Below, one piece after another: positions 1 through 7,259 of a stretch of DNA of 7,395 nt. Source of the stretch: Lachnospiraceae bacterium (lineage in GTDB: Bacteria > Bacillota > Clostridia > Lachnospirales > Lachnospiraceae); contig JAJBTR010000388.1 in NCBI GenBank assembly GCA_020860745.1, positions 1 to 7,395 of the forward strand, in the 5' to 3' direction. Position numbers and translations under genes: made by a program. The notes below the pieces were generated by a model that was not told the DNA's origin, made no database searches, and saw only the letters and a list, made by a program, of their open reading frames with translations. The number at the start of each line of letters is the position of its first letter. The first letter of the stretch is position 1.

Positions 1-250
1 CACCCTCCACTTTCTTATATAAAACCTCACGGCCGTGATATTCAATATGCGTGCCGCAGCCGCTTAAGACCCCGTCAAAATTCATGGAAAACAACTCCTC
101 GCTCCGGATAAAGACCCGCGTTCGGCCACTGCATAGAAAAATCTGATGCCCGTTCTCTTTCAACAAACGCAGAGCTGTCTTTGTGCTTTCCGGGATAATA
201 TTCTCCCTGTCCCATATTGTACCGTCGATATCAAAAAATATAAGAGCCAT
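1..250 (-). CDS. HAD-superfamily (Cof-like) hydrolase, N-terminal part
   Basis: This is a partial gene: 83 codons are visible from the start at 250, and it continues beyond base 1. The protein begins MALIFFDIDGT, the HAD motif I, with the nucleophile Asp7 and the acid/base Asp9. The LCSGR stretch (Ser41-Gly42-Arg43) is motif II, the phosphate-binding Ser/Thr followed by the SGR typical of Cof-type sugar or cofactor phosphatases. The later SGCGTHIEYHGREVLYK stretch (about residues 65-81) resembles the start of the cap region in that subfamily. Family members are usually about 250-290 residues, so roughly two thirds is missing, including motifs III and IV. The start is set by AGGAGG at 258-263, 7 nt upstream. 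Cof-like enzymes are cytoplasmic Mg-dependent phosphatases of sugar phosphates or flavin/pyridoxal phosphates. The substrate cannot be told from this fragment. The gene is divergent from the membrane-protein gene at 456. Confidence 0.88.
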   Translation of the reverse strand, partial: MALIFFDIDGTIWDRENIIPESTKTALRLLKENGHQIFLCSGRTRVFIRSEELFSMNFDGVLSGCGTHIEYHGREVLYKKVEG

Positions 251-255
251 CCTGT

Positions 256-263
256 CTCCTCCT
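256..263 (-). promoter_or_regulatory. Ribosome binding site of the HAD hydrolase gene
   Basis: On the minus strand the sequence AGGAGGAG ends 5 nt before the ATG at 250-248 and contains a full AGGAGG. It fixes the start. The preceding ATTC and the first AGGA of the site can pair with an upstream arm at 285-292 (see the inverted-repeat entry), so access to this site might be controlled. Confidence 0.8.
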
Positions 264-279
264 GAATCTGGTTTTTTGA

Positions 280-336
280 TAATTATTCAGAACCAGGCTC
301 GGAAATACTGCAGGTCTATCTGGTTCTGAATCATTA
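280..336. repeat. 17-bp inverted repeat in the divergent intergenic region
   Basis: The left arm (280-296) and the right arm (320-336) are reverse complements at 16 of 17 positions, with a core ATTCAGAACCAG / CTGGTTCTGAAT that matches exactly. The arms are separated by 23 nt. There is no T-run next to either arm, so it is not a normal intrinsic terminator. It lies between divergent genes, 30 bp upstream of the HAD start codon. It could be a pair of operator half-sites for a dimeric regulator, or a hairpin in the 5' leader of the HAD mRNA. Seen: the repeat. Inferred: any regulatory role. Confidence 0.7.
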
Positions 337-391
337 CAAAATCTGAAATAAGTATGAAAAACATCTCCCGCCGGTTTTATTTCCACAGCTT

Positions 392-420
392 TTGTGATAC
401 CATTCCTATTGAAACATAAA
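392..420 (+). promoter_or_regulatory. Candidate sigma-A promoter for the 456-881 gene
   Basis: TTGTGA (392-397, 4 of 6 to consensus) and CATAAA (415-420, 4 of 6) are separated by 17 nt. They would start transcription near 427, about 29 nt before the ATG. This is the best-spaced pair found upstream of the gene, but both hexamers are weak. A competing TTGAAA at 409-414 would put its start inside the ribosome binding site and is less likely. Confidence 0.25.
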
Positions 421-455
421 AAAGTGTCTTGTAAAGCAGACAGAGAGGGGTTTCC

Positions 456-881
456 ATGTCGAACTACACAAAAAAACGACACAAAAATCATACCTTACAG
501 AGATTTCTGCTCATACTTATCGTACTGGTAATCGTAGTCCTCATCGCATTTTTCTTCGTAATCCGGCCGTTGAAAGAAAAACTGGTTTCCTCCGTTGCGG
601 AAAAAATCATCGAGACGCAGATATCCTCCATCACCGGCTCCGATGTCGATGCGGAAGAGATTATGGAAATCATAAGTGAGGAAGACCAGGAAACCATCGA
701 GGAAATCTGCAATGACCACCTGGACACGCAGACTATCACTGATATCTTCTCCTACGTCGCCCAGGGCGACACCGCCTCCCTGAAATCTTATCTCCATGAA
801 TCACTGACCGAGGAAGAGATGGAAGAAATCTATGAGATTTATGAAAAATATCAGGATGAGATTTATGAATGTCTGAAGTAA
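456..881 (+). CDS. Small single-pass membrane protein with acidic extracytoplasmic domain, function unknown
   Basis: I do not recognise this 141-residue protein. Residues 1-16 are basic (KKRHK at 6-10, Arg16). Residues 17-36 form one very hydrophobic segment rich in Leu, Ile, Val and Phe, with no signal-peptidase site evident. The rest (37-141) is soluble, strongly acidic and predicted helical, with Glu/Ile/Tyr-rich stretches such as EEEMEEIYEIYEKY near 119-132. By the positive-inside rule the N-terminus is cytoplasmic and the acidic domain is outside. Two cysteines, 85 and 139, could form a disulfide. The start ATG at 456 follows GAGAGGGG (443-450) at a 5-nt gap. The gene stands alone, divergent from the HAD gene and convergent with gltBD, with a probable terminator behind it. 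Its continuous reading frame, ribosome binding site and coherent membrane topology support a real gene. Possible roles such as an envelope or secretion accessory are guesses. Confidence 0.78.
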   Translation: MSNYTKKRHKNHTLQRFLLILIVLVIVVLIAFFFVIRPLKEKLVSSVAEKIIETQISSITGSDVDAEEIMEIISEEDQETIEEICNDHLDTQTITDIFSYVAQGDTASLKSYLHESLTEEEMEEIYEIYEKYQDEIYECLK

Positions 882-948
882 ATCATTCCTAACCCGGATA
901 AATCGAAATATAAATTTTGCCATTTTGCGCAAAATAATCATTCGTAAC
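881..948. repeat. Imperfect 13-bp direct repeat flanking a short AT-rich segment
   Basis: AATCATTCCTAAC at 881-893 and AATCATTCGTAAC at 936-948 match at 12 of 13 bases and are 55 bp apart. The first copy begins at the last base of the stop codon of the upstream gene. Between them lies an AT-rich stretch ending in the perfect 14-bp palindrome ATTTTGCGCAAAAT (922-935). ATTTTGC at 914-920 can also pair with 929-935 to form a 7-bp hairpin. No transposase or long inverted ends are present. The origin is unknown. Confidence 0.5.
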
Positions 949-962
949 GCCTGATATTACGG

Positions 963-1001
963 AAAATAGCGCCCGCGGTATCTACCGCAGGGCGCTGTTT
1001 T
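963..1001. terminator. Probable bidirectional intrinsic terminator between convergent genes
   Basis: AGCGCCC (968-974) pairs with GGGCGCT (990-996), and GCGGT (975-979) with ACCGC (984-988), around an ATCT loop and with one bulged A at 989. The plus strand continues TGTTTTG. The minus strand continues ATTTTCC, from the AAAA at 963-966. A 12-bp GC-rich stem with short T-runs on both sides, placed between the ends of the 456-881 gene and gltD, fits termination in both directions. The T-runs are only four long, so efficiency may be moderate. Confidence 0.75.
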
Positions 1002-1124
1002 GCCTCATATCAAATGTTCTGGTCAACCGCATCCCGGCATCACTATACTGCCGTACACCGACAAAGCCGACGCTTCTCTCTCATTTACTGCTTTATAGCA
1101 ACCACGTTGAGTGCCTTCACACAT

Positions 1125-2618
1125 TTACTGCACCGACAGATAGCTATACCCCATCAGCGCCTCATCCACCTGCTTGGCGGCCTCACGTCCTTCTCGGATA
1201 GCCCATACCACCAGGGACTGTCCCCGGTGCATATCGCCGGCTGTGAAGACTTTCTTCACGTTCGTCTTGTAAGAGTCTTCCTCCGTGGCCACGTTGGTCC
1301 TCGCATTCAGCTTCACCCCGAAATCATCCGCGATGTAGCTCTCAGTCCCGAGGAATCCGGCTGCGATGAGTACCAGGTCGGCGTCCATCTTCTTTTCGGT
1401 ACCCTCCACGGGTACCATCATGAAGCGCCCGGTCTTTTCGTCCTTTTTGCTCTCCAGCTTTACGGTTATAATGCCTTTCAGGTTTCCGTTTTTATCTTTC
1501 AGAAACTCTTTTACCGTAGTAGTGTAGATGCGAGGGTCACGGCCGTACATGGCGATGGCCTCCTCCTGGCCGTAATCCGTCTTGCAGATCTTCGGCCACT
1601 CCGGCCAGGGATTGTTCTCGGCCCGCTCGTCAGGTGCTTTCGGCATCATCTCCAACTGCGTCACGCTCCTCGCTCCATGGCGGATGGACGTGCCCACACA
1701 GTCGTTGCCGGTGTCGCCGCCGCCGATGATGACAACGTGTTTGCCCTTTGCGGAAACATACTTTTTATTCTTCAGATCAGAATCCAGAAGGCTCTTCGTG
1801 GTCTGGGACAGGAAATCCACTGCAAAGTAAATTCCCTTGGCGTCCCGGCCCGGCGCATTGATATCCCGGGGATTTTTCGCGCCGCAGGCAAGAACGACAG
1901 CATCGTATTCCTTTAACAGCTGCGCCGCCTTCTCGTCGCGTCCCACATCAATGCCGGTGAGGAAAGTGATCCCCTCCTCTTTCATAACCTCCACCTTGCG
2001 CTCCACGATCTGTTTTTCCAGCTTCATATTCGGAATACCGTACATCAGCAATCCGCCCGGACGGTCGTCTCTCTCATAGATGGTGACGAGATGTCCGCGC
2101 TTGTTGAGCTGATCCGCCACAGCCAGACCGGACGGCCCCGAACCGATGACCGCCACTTTCTTGCCGGTGCGGGCTTTGGGCGGTTTCGCCTTCGCGTAAC
2201 CCATGGCGTATGCATTCTCAATCACGCCGTGCTCATTTTCCCGGACTGAGACCGGCTCGTCGTGTAATCCGCAGGTGCACGCCTTCTCACAGAGCGCCGG
2301 GCAGACCCGGGAGGTAAACTCCGGGAAGTTATTTGTCTTGACCAGACGGTCATAAGCCTGCTCCCAGTTGCCGCGATAGACCAGATCATTCCACTCCGGC
2401 ACCAGATTATGCAGCGGACAGCCGCTGGTCATCCCCATCAGCGTCATGCCGGACTGGCAGAACGGCACGCCGCAGGCCATGCAGCGCGCGCCCTGAATCT
2501 GCTGCTTCTCTCTGGAGAGATACACATGAAACTCATTAAAATTTTTGATACGCTCTTTCGGGTCGATATCCTTGCTGACCTCGCGGTCGTAATCCAGAAA
2601 TCCGGTTGGTTTTCCCAT
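1125..2618 (-). CDS. gltD: Glutamate synthase (NADPH) small (beta) subunit
   Basis: This is the 497-residue electron-input subunit of glutamate synthase. It oxidises NADPH at FAD and sends electrons through Fe-S clusters to the FMN of GltB, where 2-iminoglutarate is reduced to glutamate. The N-terminal region carries two cysteine groups, C46-x2-C49-x4-C54 with C67, and C106-x3-C110-x3-C114 with C116, which fit the two [4Fe-4S] clusters of the family. The FAD site is GSGPSG at 159-164 with an acidic strand end (YER, 181-183) and RPGGLL at 186-191. The NADPH site is GGGDTGND at 299-306. The C-terminal AGDMHRGQS (460-468) is the second FAD contact. Length is within the usual range of about 470-500. 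The start has AAAGGAGG ahead of it, overlapping the gltB stop. It is second in the gltB-gltD operon, and the cytoplasmic complex assembles with GltB. No key residue is missing. GltD-like domains also occur in related oxidoreductases, but the adjacent gltB settles the assignment. Confidence 0.98.
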   Translation of the reverse strand: MGKPTGFLDYDREVSKDIDPKERIKNFNEFHVYLSREKQQIQGARCMACGVPFCQSGMTLMGMTSGCPLHNLVPEWNDLVYRGNWEQAYDRLVKTNNFPEFTSRVCPALCEKACTCGLHDEPVSVRENEHGVIENAYAMGYAKAKPPKARTGKKVAVIGSGPSGLAVADQLNKRGHLVTIYERDDRPGGLLMYGIPNMKLEKQIVERKVEVMKEEGITFLTGIDVGRDEKAAQLLKEYDAVVLACGAKNPRDINAPGRDAKGIYFAVDFLSQTTKSLLDSDLKNKKYVSAKGKHVVIIGGGDTGNDCVGTSIRHGARSVTQLEMMPKAPDERAENNPWPEWPKICKTDYGQEEAIAMYGRDPRIYTTTVKEFLKDKNGNLKGIITVKLESKKDEKTGRFMMVPVEGTEKKMDADLVLIAAGFLGTESYIADDFGVKLNARTNVATEEDSYKTNVKKVFTAGDMHRGQSLVVWAIREGREAAKQVDEALMGYSYLSVQ

Positions 2619-2627
2619 TTTCTCTCC

Positions 2628-2636
2628 CCTCCTTTA
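2628..2636 (-). promoter_or_regulatory. gltD ribosome binding site overlapping the gltB stop codon
   Basis: On the minus strand TAAAGGAGG combines the gltB stop codon (TAA, 2636-2634) with the gltD Shine-Dalgarno core (AAGGAGG). It lies 9 nt ahead of the gltD ATG at 2618. Ribosomes ending on gltB are delivered directly onto the gltD site, which suggests translational coupling. Confidence 0.85.
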
Positions 2637-5600
2637 ATGCTCAAACTTGGAATAGAACGCTTCAATCTGCGCCTGCTCTACGTTGTAACCTTTTTCCTCC
2701 ATCTGGACGATGGCGGTCTGCATATTGTGGTAATCATACGGAATGACTTTCTTAAACTTCGGCAGATACTCGCCAAAGTTCTCCAGGACCTCTTTTCCTT
2801 TCTCGGAGTTGGTCAGAGTCACGTGTTCCTGAAGCAGGTTCTTCAGTTCCAGCACATCGTATTTGTTGGTCAGACTCTCCGTGAACACCATTTCCTTATT
2901 CGTGCGGGTGTAAAAATCATTGTCCTCATCCAGGACGTAAGCCACGCCGCCGCTCATGCCGGCTGCAAAGTTTTTGCCTGTCTTGCCGAGCACCACGACA
3001 CGGCCGCCGGTCATATACTCACATCCATGGTCGCCCACGCCCTCGACGACGGAGATGGCGCCGGAATTCCGCACGCAAAAGCGCTCGCCCGCCACGCCGT
3101 TGATGAAAGCTTTTCCGCTGGTGGCGCCGTACAGTGCCACGTTGCCGATGACAATGTTCTCATCCTGTTTGAAGCGCACGCCCTTCGGCGGGTAGACAAC
3201 CAGTTTTCCGCCTGACAGTCCTTTACCAAAGTAATCATTGCTGTCGCCCACCAGCTCCAGCGTCAATCCTTTGGGAATGAACGCTCCGAAGCTCTGGCCT
3301 CCGGCTCCGTTGCATTTTACAATATAAGTGTCGTCCTCCAGCGTATCGCGATACCGGCGCGTGATCTCCGAGCCGAAAATCGTGCCGAAGGAACGGTTGA
3401 CGTTGGATACATTGATCTCAATACTGCGTTTCTGTCTGTGTTCCAGCGCGCTTCCCATCTGTTTTAAGAGTACGCGCTCGTCAATGGATTTCTCCAGTTC
3501 AAAATCATAGACCTTTTTCGGGTCAAAGATGACCTTATCCTTCGGTCCGGCAAACGGATTGTGCAGAATGTTGGTCAGGTCAAGCTTCGCCGCGTTTCCG
3601 GTAAGATTCTCTCTCACTTTCAGCATATCGCTTCGGCCCACCAGCTCATCCACAGTGCGGACGCCGAGCTTTGCCATATACTCGCGCAGTTCCTGGGCGA
3701 TAAACCGCATAAAGTTCATCACATACTCCGGTTTTCCGGAAAAGCGCTTCCGCAGTTCCGGGTTCTGGGTCGCGACGCCAACCGGGCAGGTATCCAGGTT
3801 GCAGACACGCATCATCACGCAGCCCATGGTCACCAGCGGAGCCGTGGCAAAGCCAAACTCCTCCGCGCCGAGCATGGCAGCGATCGCCACATCCCGGCCG
3901 CTCATCAGCTTGCCGTCGGTCTCGATACGAACCTTATTCCGCAGGCCGTTCATGATCAGGGTCTGATGCGTCTCCGCCAGACCGAGCTCCCAGGGAAGTC
4001 CCGCGTTGTGGATGGAACTCTGGGGCGCCGCGCCCGTGCCTCCGTCATATCCGGAGATCAGGATAACCTGCGCCCCGGCCTTTGCAACGCCTGCTGCGAC
4101 CGTTCCGACGCCGGCTTCCGAGACCAGCTTGACAGAAATCCGCGCTTTATTATTTGCATTTTTCAAATCAAAGATCAGCTGTTCCAGATCCTCAATGGAA
4201 TAGATATCGTGATGCGGCGGCGGAGAAATCAGCGACACGCCGGGGGTGGACATCCTGGTCTTCGCAATCCAGGGATAAACCTTCTTTCCTGGAAGGTGGC
4301 CGCCCTCGCCGGGCTTCGCGCCCTGCGCCATCTTGATCTGAATCTCCTGGGCGCTGACCAGATAACGGCTGGTCACACCGAACCGTCCCGAAGCCACCTG
4401 CTTGATCGCCGAACAGCGGTCGGTATCCAGACGCTCCAGGCTCTCGCCGCCCTCACCGGAATTGGATTTTCCGTGCAGGCGGTTCATGGCGACAGCCAGA
4501 CATTCATGCACCTCCTGGGAAATCGAACCGTAGGACATGGCACCGGTCTTAAACCGTGTCACGATGGAATCCACACTCTCCACCTCATCGATGGGTACAC
4601 CCTGTTTCGGATAGACAAAATCCAGTGTCCCGCGGATATTCATCACATCGGTCTCGTTGTTTACCAGCGCCGTATACTGTTTGAACAAATCATAATCCCC
4701 TCGCCGGGTGGACTGCTGCAGCAGGTGGATGGTCTGCGGATTGTACAGGTGCTTCTGTGCGCCGCTGCGCATCTCATGCCGCCCCACGCTGTCCAGCGTT
4801 TTCTCCGTACCGAGTCCCAGCGGATCGTAAGCTCTGGAGTGAAGAACGTCCACATCGTGCTCGATATCCTTTAAACCGATGCCGCCGATCCGGCTGACCG
4901 TACCGGTAAAATATTTGTCGATGACAGCCTTATCGATACCGATCGCCTCAAAAATCTTGGAACCCTCGTAGGACTGGAGGGTGGAAATTCCCATCTTTGA
5001 CGCAATCTTTACAATGCCGTGCAGCACCGCGGAATTGTAGTCGTCAATGGCCGCATAGTAATCTTTATCCAGAAGATGATCGTCGATCAGCTGCAAAATC
5101 GTATCCTGCGCCAGATATGGGTTGATCGCACAGGCACCGTAGCCGAGCAGAGTGGCAAAATGATGCACTTCCCGGGGTTCGCCGCTCTCTAAAATCAGGG
5201 CGACAGCCGTCCTCTTTTTCGTCTGCACCAGCTGCTGCTGCAGAGCGGAGACCGCCAACAGAGACGGAATTGCCACATGATACTCATCCACGCCCCGGTC
5301 GGAGAGGATCATCACGTTTGCCCCCTCCCGGTACGCCCGGTCAGCCTCCACAAAGAGGCGCTCGATGGCTTTTTCCAGGCTGGTGTTTTTATAGTAGATC
5401 AGAGAGATCACACTGACCTTAAAGCCCGGACGGTTCATATTTTTAATCTTCATCAGATCGGTGTTCGTCAGAATCGGATTGCGTATTTTCAGCACCTGGC
5501 AGTTGTCCGGCATCTCCTCCAGGATGTTGCCGTCCTCGCCCACATAAGTAGTCGTGGAGGTGACGACCTCCTCGCGGATCGCATCGATGGGCGGGTTGGT

Positions 5601-7175
5601 CACCTGCGCAAACAACTGTTTAAAGTAGTTAAACAGCGGCTGATGATCGTCAGACAGCGCCGCGAGCGGGATATCGATACCCATCGCCGCGGTTCCCTCC
5701 TGGCCATCCCTGGCCATGGGAATCATGACATTTTTCATAGATTCATAGGAGTAACCGAACGCCTTCTGCATACGGCTTAAGTCCTCGCCGGTGTAACGCG
5801 GCACGCGCTCATTGGGAATCTTTAAGTCCTTCAGCTCCAGCATATACTCGTCAATCCACTGGCCGTAGGGCTGCTTGCCCGCATAATTTTCCTTCAACTC
5901 TTCATCATCAACGACTTTTCCCCGCAACGTGTCCACCAGAAGCATCTTACCCGGACGCAGACGGTCCTTCGCCACGATTTTCGTCGGATCGATATCCAGA
6001 ACACCAACCTCAGAGGAGAGAATCAGGTAATCATCGTCTGTGATATAATAACGGGACGGGCGCAGGCCGTTGCGGTCAAGAACCGCTCCCATCAGGTCGC
6101 CGTCGGAGAAGACAATGGATGTCGGGCCGTCCCAGGGCTCCATCATCGTCGCATAATATTGGTAGAAATCCTTTTTCTTCTGGGACATAATATGGTTATT
6201 CTCCCAGGGCTCCGGGATCGTGATCATCACCGCCAGCGGGAGTTCCATGCCGCTCATCACCAGGAACTCCAGCGTGTTGTCCAGCATCGCCGAGTCAGAA
6301 CCCGCCACATTGACCACCGGCAGAATCTTGGAAAGCTGACCCTTTAAGTGCTCCGACTCCATGGTCTCCTCCCGGGCCAGCATCTTATCCGAATTGCCCC
6401 GGATCGTGTTGATCTCGCCGTTATGTACAATAAAACGGTTCGGGTGCGCGCGCTCCCAGCTCGGGTTTGTGTTGGTCGAGAAGCGGGAGTGCACGGTGGC
6501 AATCGCCGATTCATAGTCCGGATCCTGCAGGTCGTCAAAAAACAGCCGCAGCTCGTTCACCAGGAACATGCCCTTATATACAATCGTCCGGCTCGACAGC
6601 GAGACCACATAAGTATTGTCGTTGGACTGCTCGAAAATACGCCGCGCCACATAGAGCTTCCGGTCAAAGTCAAGCCCTTTCTCCACGCCGTCCGGCCGCC
6701 TGATAAATGCCTGCATGATGTAAGGCATACAGTCCAGAGCCTTCTTTCCGATCACAGACGGATTGATCGGCACCTCACGCCAGGCCAGAAACTCCAGCCC
6801 CTCGCGCTCCGCGATCACCTCAAACATTTTCTTTGCCTGATTGCGCTTCAGTTCATCCTGAGGGAAGAAAAACATACCGATGCCGTAGTCTCTCTCTCCG
6901 CCCAGGTTGATTCCCTGCGCCGCCATCGTCTTGCTGAAAAACCTGTGGGAAATCTGCAGGAGAATACCCACACCGTCTCCTGTCTTGCCCTCAGCATCCT
7001 TTCCTGCGCGGTGCTTTAAGTTCTCCACGATCTTCAATGCGTTCTCCACAGTCTGGTGCGTCTTGATGCCCTTGATGTTCACCACTGCGCCGATGCCGCA
7101 GTTGTCGTGCTCAAAGCGGGGATCATATAGTCCGGCCGGATGCGCATTGGATTCATTCATCTGAAAATTTTCCAT
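2634..7175 (-). CDS. gltB: Glutamate synthase (NADPH) large (alpha) subunit
   Basis: This complete 1513-residue protein catalyses L-glutamine + 2-oxoglutarate + 2 electrons to 2 L-glutamate, as part of ammonium assimilation with glutamine synthetase. A 25-residue leader precedes Cys26 (DNCGIG), the nucleophile of the class II glutamine amidotransferase domain. The leader must be cleaved to expose the Cys amino group. RFSTNT (231-236), HNGE (251-254) and RNGLRP (368-373) belong to that domain (about 26-430). A central domain follows (about 470-770), then the FMN-binding barrel (about 830-1190) with KTGAMSYGS from 876, NSGEGGE at 905-911 and GYDGGTG at 1042-1048. Cys1119, Cys1125 and Cys1130 (C-x5-C-x4-C) bind the [3Fe-4S] cluster. 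The C-terminal beta-helix with glycine repeats (GXGXG type) starts near 1289. Length is normal for bacterial GltB (about 1480-1530). It is first in the operon with gltD. The start at 7175 has AAAGGA 8 nt upstream. Met6 lacks such a site. Confidence 0.99.
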   Translation of the reverse strand: MENFQMNESNAHPAGLYDPRFEHDNCGIGAVVNIKGIKTHQTVENALKIVENLKHRAGKDAEGKTGDGVGILLQISHRFFSKTMAAQGINLGGERDYGIGMFFFPQDELKRNQAKKMFEVIAEREGLEFLAWREVPINPSVIGKKALDCMPYIMQAFIRRPDGVEKGLDFDRKLYVARRIFEQSNDNTYVVSLSSRTIVYKGMFLVNELRLFFDDLQDPDYESAIATVHSRFSTNTNPSWERAHPNRFIVHNGEINTIRGNSDKMLAREETMESEHLKGQLSKILPVVNVAGSDSAMLDNTLEFLVMSGMELPLAVMITIPEPWENNHIMSQKKKDFYQYYATMMEPWDGPTSIVFSDGDLMGAVLDRNGLRPSRYYITDDDYLILSSEVGVLDIDPTKIVAKDRLRPGKMLLVDTLRGKVVDDEELKENYAGKQPYGQWIDEYMLELKDLKIPNERVPRYTGEDLSRMQKAFGYSYESMKNVMIPMARDGQEGTAAMGIDIPLAALSDDHQPLFNYFKQLFAQVTNPPIDAIREEVVTSTTTYVGEDGNILEEMPDNCQVLKIRNPILTNTDLMKIKNMNRPGFKVSVISLIYYKNTSLEKAIERLFVEADRAYREGANVMILSDRGVDEYHVAIPSLLAVSALQQQLVQTKKRTAVALILESGEPREVHHFATLLGYGACAINPYLAQDTILQLIDDHLLDKDYYAAIDDYNSAVLHGIVKIASKMGISTLQSYEGSKIFEAIGIDKAVIDKYFTGTVSRIGGIGLKDIEHDVDVLHSRAYDPLGLGTEKTLDSVGRHEMRSGAQKHLYNPQTIHLLQQSTRRGDYDLFKQYTALVNNETDVMNIRGTLDFVYPKQGVPIDEVESVDSIVTRFKTGAMSYGSISQEVHECLAVAMNRLHGKSNSGEGGESLERLDTDRCSAIKQVASGRFGVTSRYLVSAQEIQIKMAQGAKPGEGGHLPGKKVYPWIAKTRMSTPGVSLISPPPHHDIYSIEDLEQLIFDLKNANNKARISVKLVSEAGVGTVAAGVAKAGAQVILISGYDGGTGAAPQSSIHNAGLPWELGLAETHQTLIMNGLRNKVRIETDGKLMSGRDVAIAAMLGAEEFGFATAPLVTMGCVMMRVCNLDTCPVGVATQNPELRKRFSGKPEYVMNFMRFIAQELREYMAKLGVRTVDELVGRSDMLKVRENLTGNAAKLDLTNILHNPFAGPKDKVIFDPKKVYDFELEKSIDERVLLKQMGSALEHRQKRSIEINVSNVNRSFGTIFGSEITRRYRDTLEDDTYIVKCNGAGGQSFGAFIPKGLTLELVGDSNDYFGKGLSGGKLVVYPPKGVRFKQDENIVIGNVALYGATSGKAFINGVAGERFCVRNSGAISVVEGVGDHGCEYMTGGRVVVLGKTGKNFAAGMSGGVAYVLDEDNDFYTRTNKEMVFTESLTNKYDVLELKNLLQEHVTLTNSEKGKEVLENFGEYLPKFKKVIPYDYHNMQTAIVQMEEKGYNVEQAQIEAFYSKFEH

Positions 7176-7183
7176 CGCTCAAT

Positions 7184-7189
7184 TCCTTT
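7184..7189 (-). promoter_or_regulatory. gltB ribosome binding site
   Basis: AAAGGA on the minus strand lies 8 nt before the ATG at 7175. The next in-frame ATG (codon 6) is preceded by GAAAATTTTCAG, which has no Shine-Dalgarno match, so this site decides for the longer, 25-residue leader. Confidence 0.75.
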
Positions 7190-7222
7190 CTGTATGGTTC
7201 TCTTCTTATAACTCTTCAAAAT

Positions 7223-7235
7223 AGTGATGCTCACT
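7223..7235 (-). repeat. 13-nt palindrome/hairpin in the gltB 5' leader
   Basis: AGTGAGCATCACT on the minus strand is a perfect 5-bp inverted repeat around GCA. It lies 48 bp upstream of gltB and downstream of the candidate promoter, and would be part of the mRNA leader if that promoter is used. It may be an operator half-site pair or a small hairpin; it is short enough to occur by chance. Confidence 0.35.
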
Positions 7236-7259
7236 TGTTACAAAGACACAGAATAGTTA

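Noticed and set aside
231..491. An 86-codon minus-strand frame spanning the divergent intergenic region
   Set aside because: It overlaps the 5' ends of both the HAD gene (in another frame) and the 456-881 gene, has no ribosome binding site, and its protein has no coherent features.
488..797. Two minus-strand frames (83 and 100 codons) antisense to the membrane protein gene
   Set aside because: The plus frame has a good ribosome binding site, a membrane helix in the right place and an amphipathic acidic domain. The antisense frames are Ser/Ile- or Gly/Asp-rich shadows.
3561..4874. A 437-codon open frame on the plus strand, antisense to gltB, with other long antisense frames at 1014-1916, 2409-3215, 5277-5780 and 6348-7019
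   Set aside because: They lie opposite the clearly coding gltB and gltD, have no ribosome binding sites or recognisable domains, and are His/Arg/Leu-rich in the way expected when the complement of a GC-biased gene is read.
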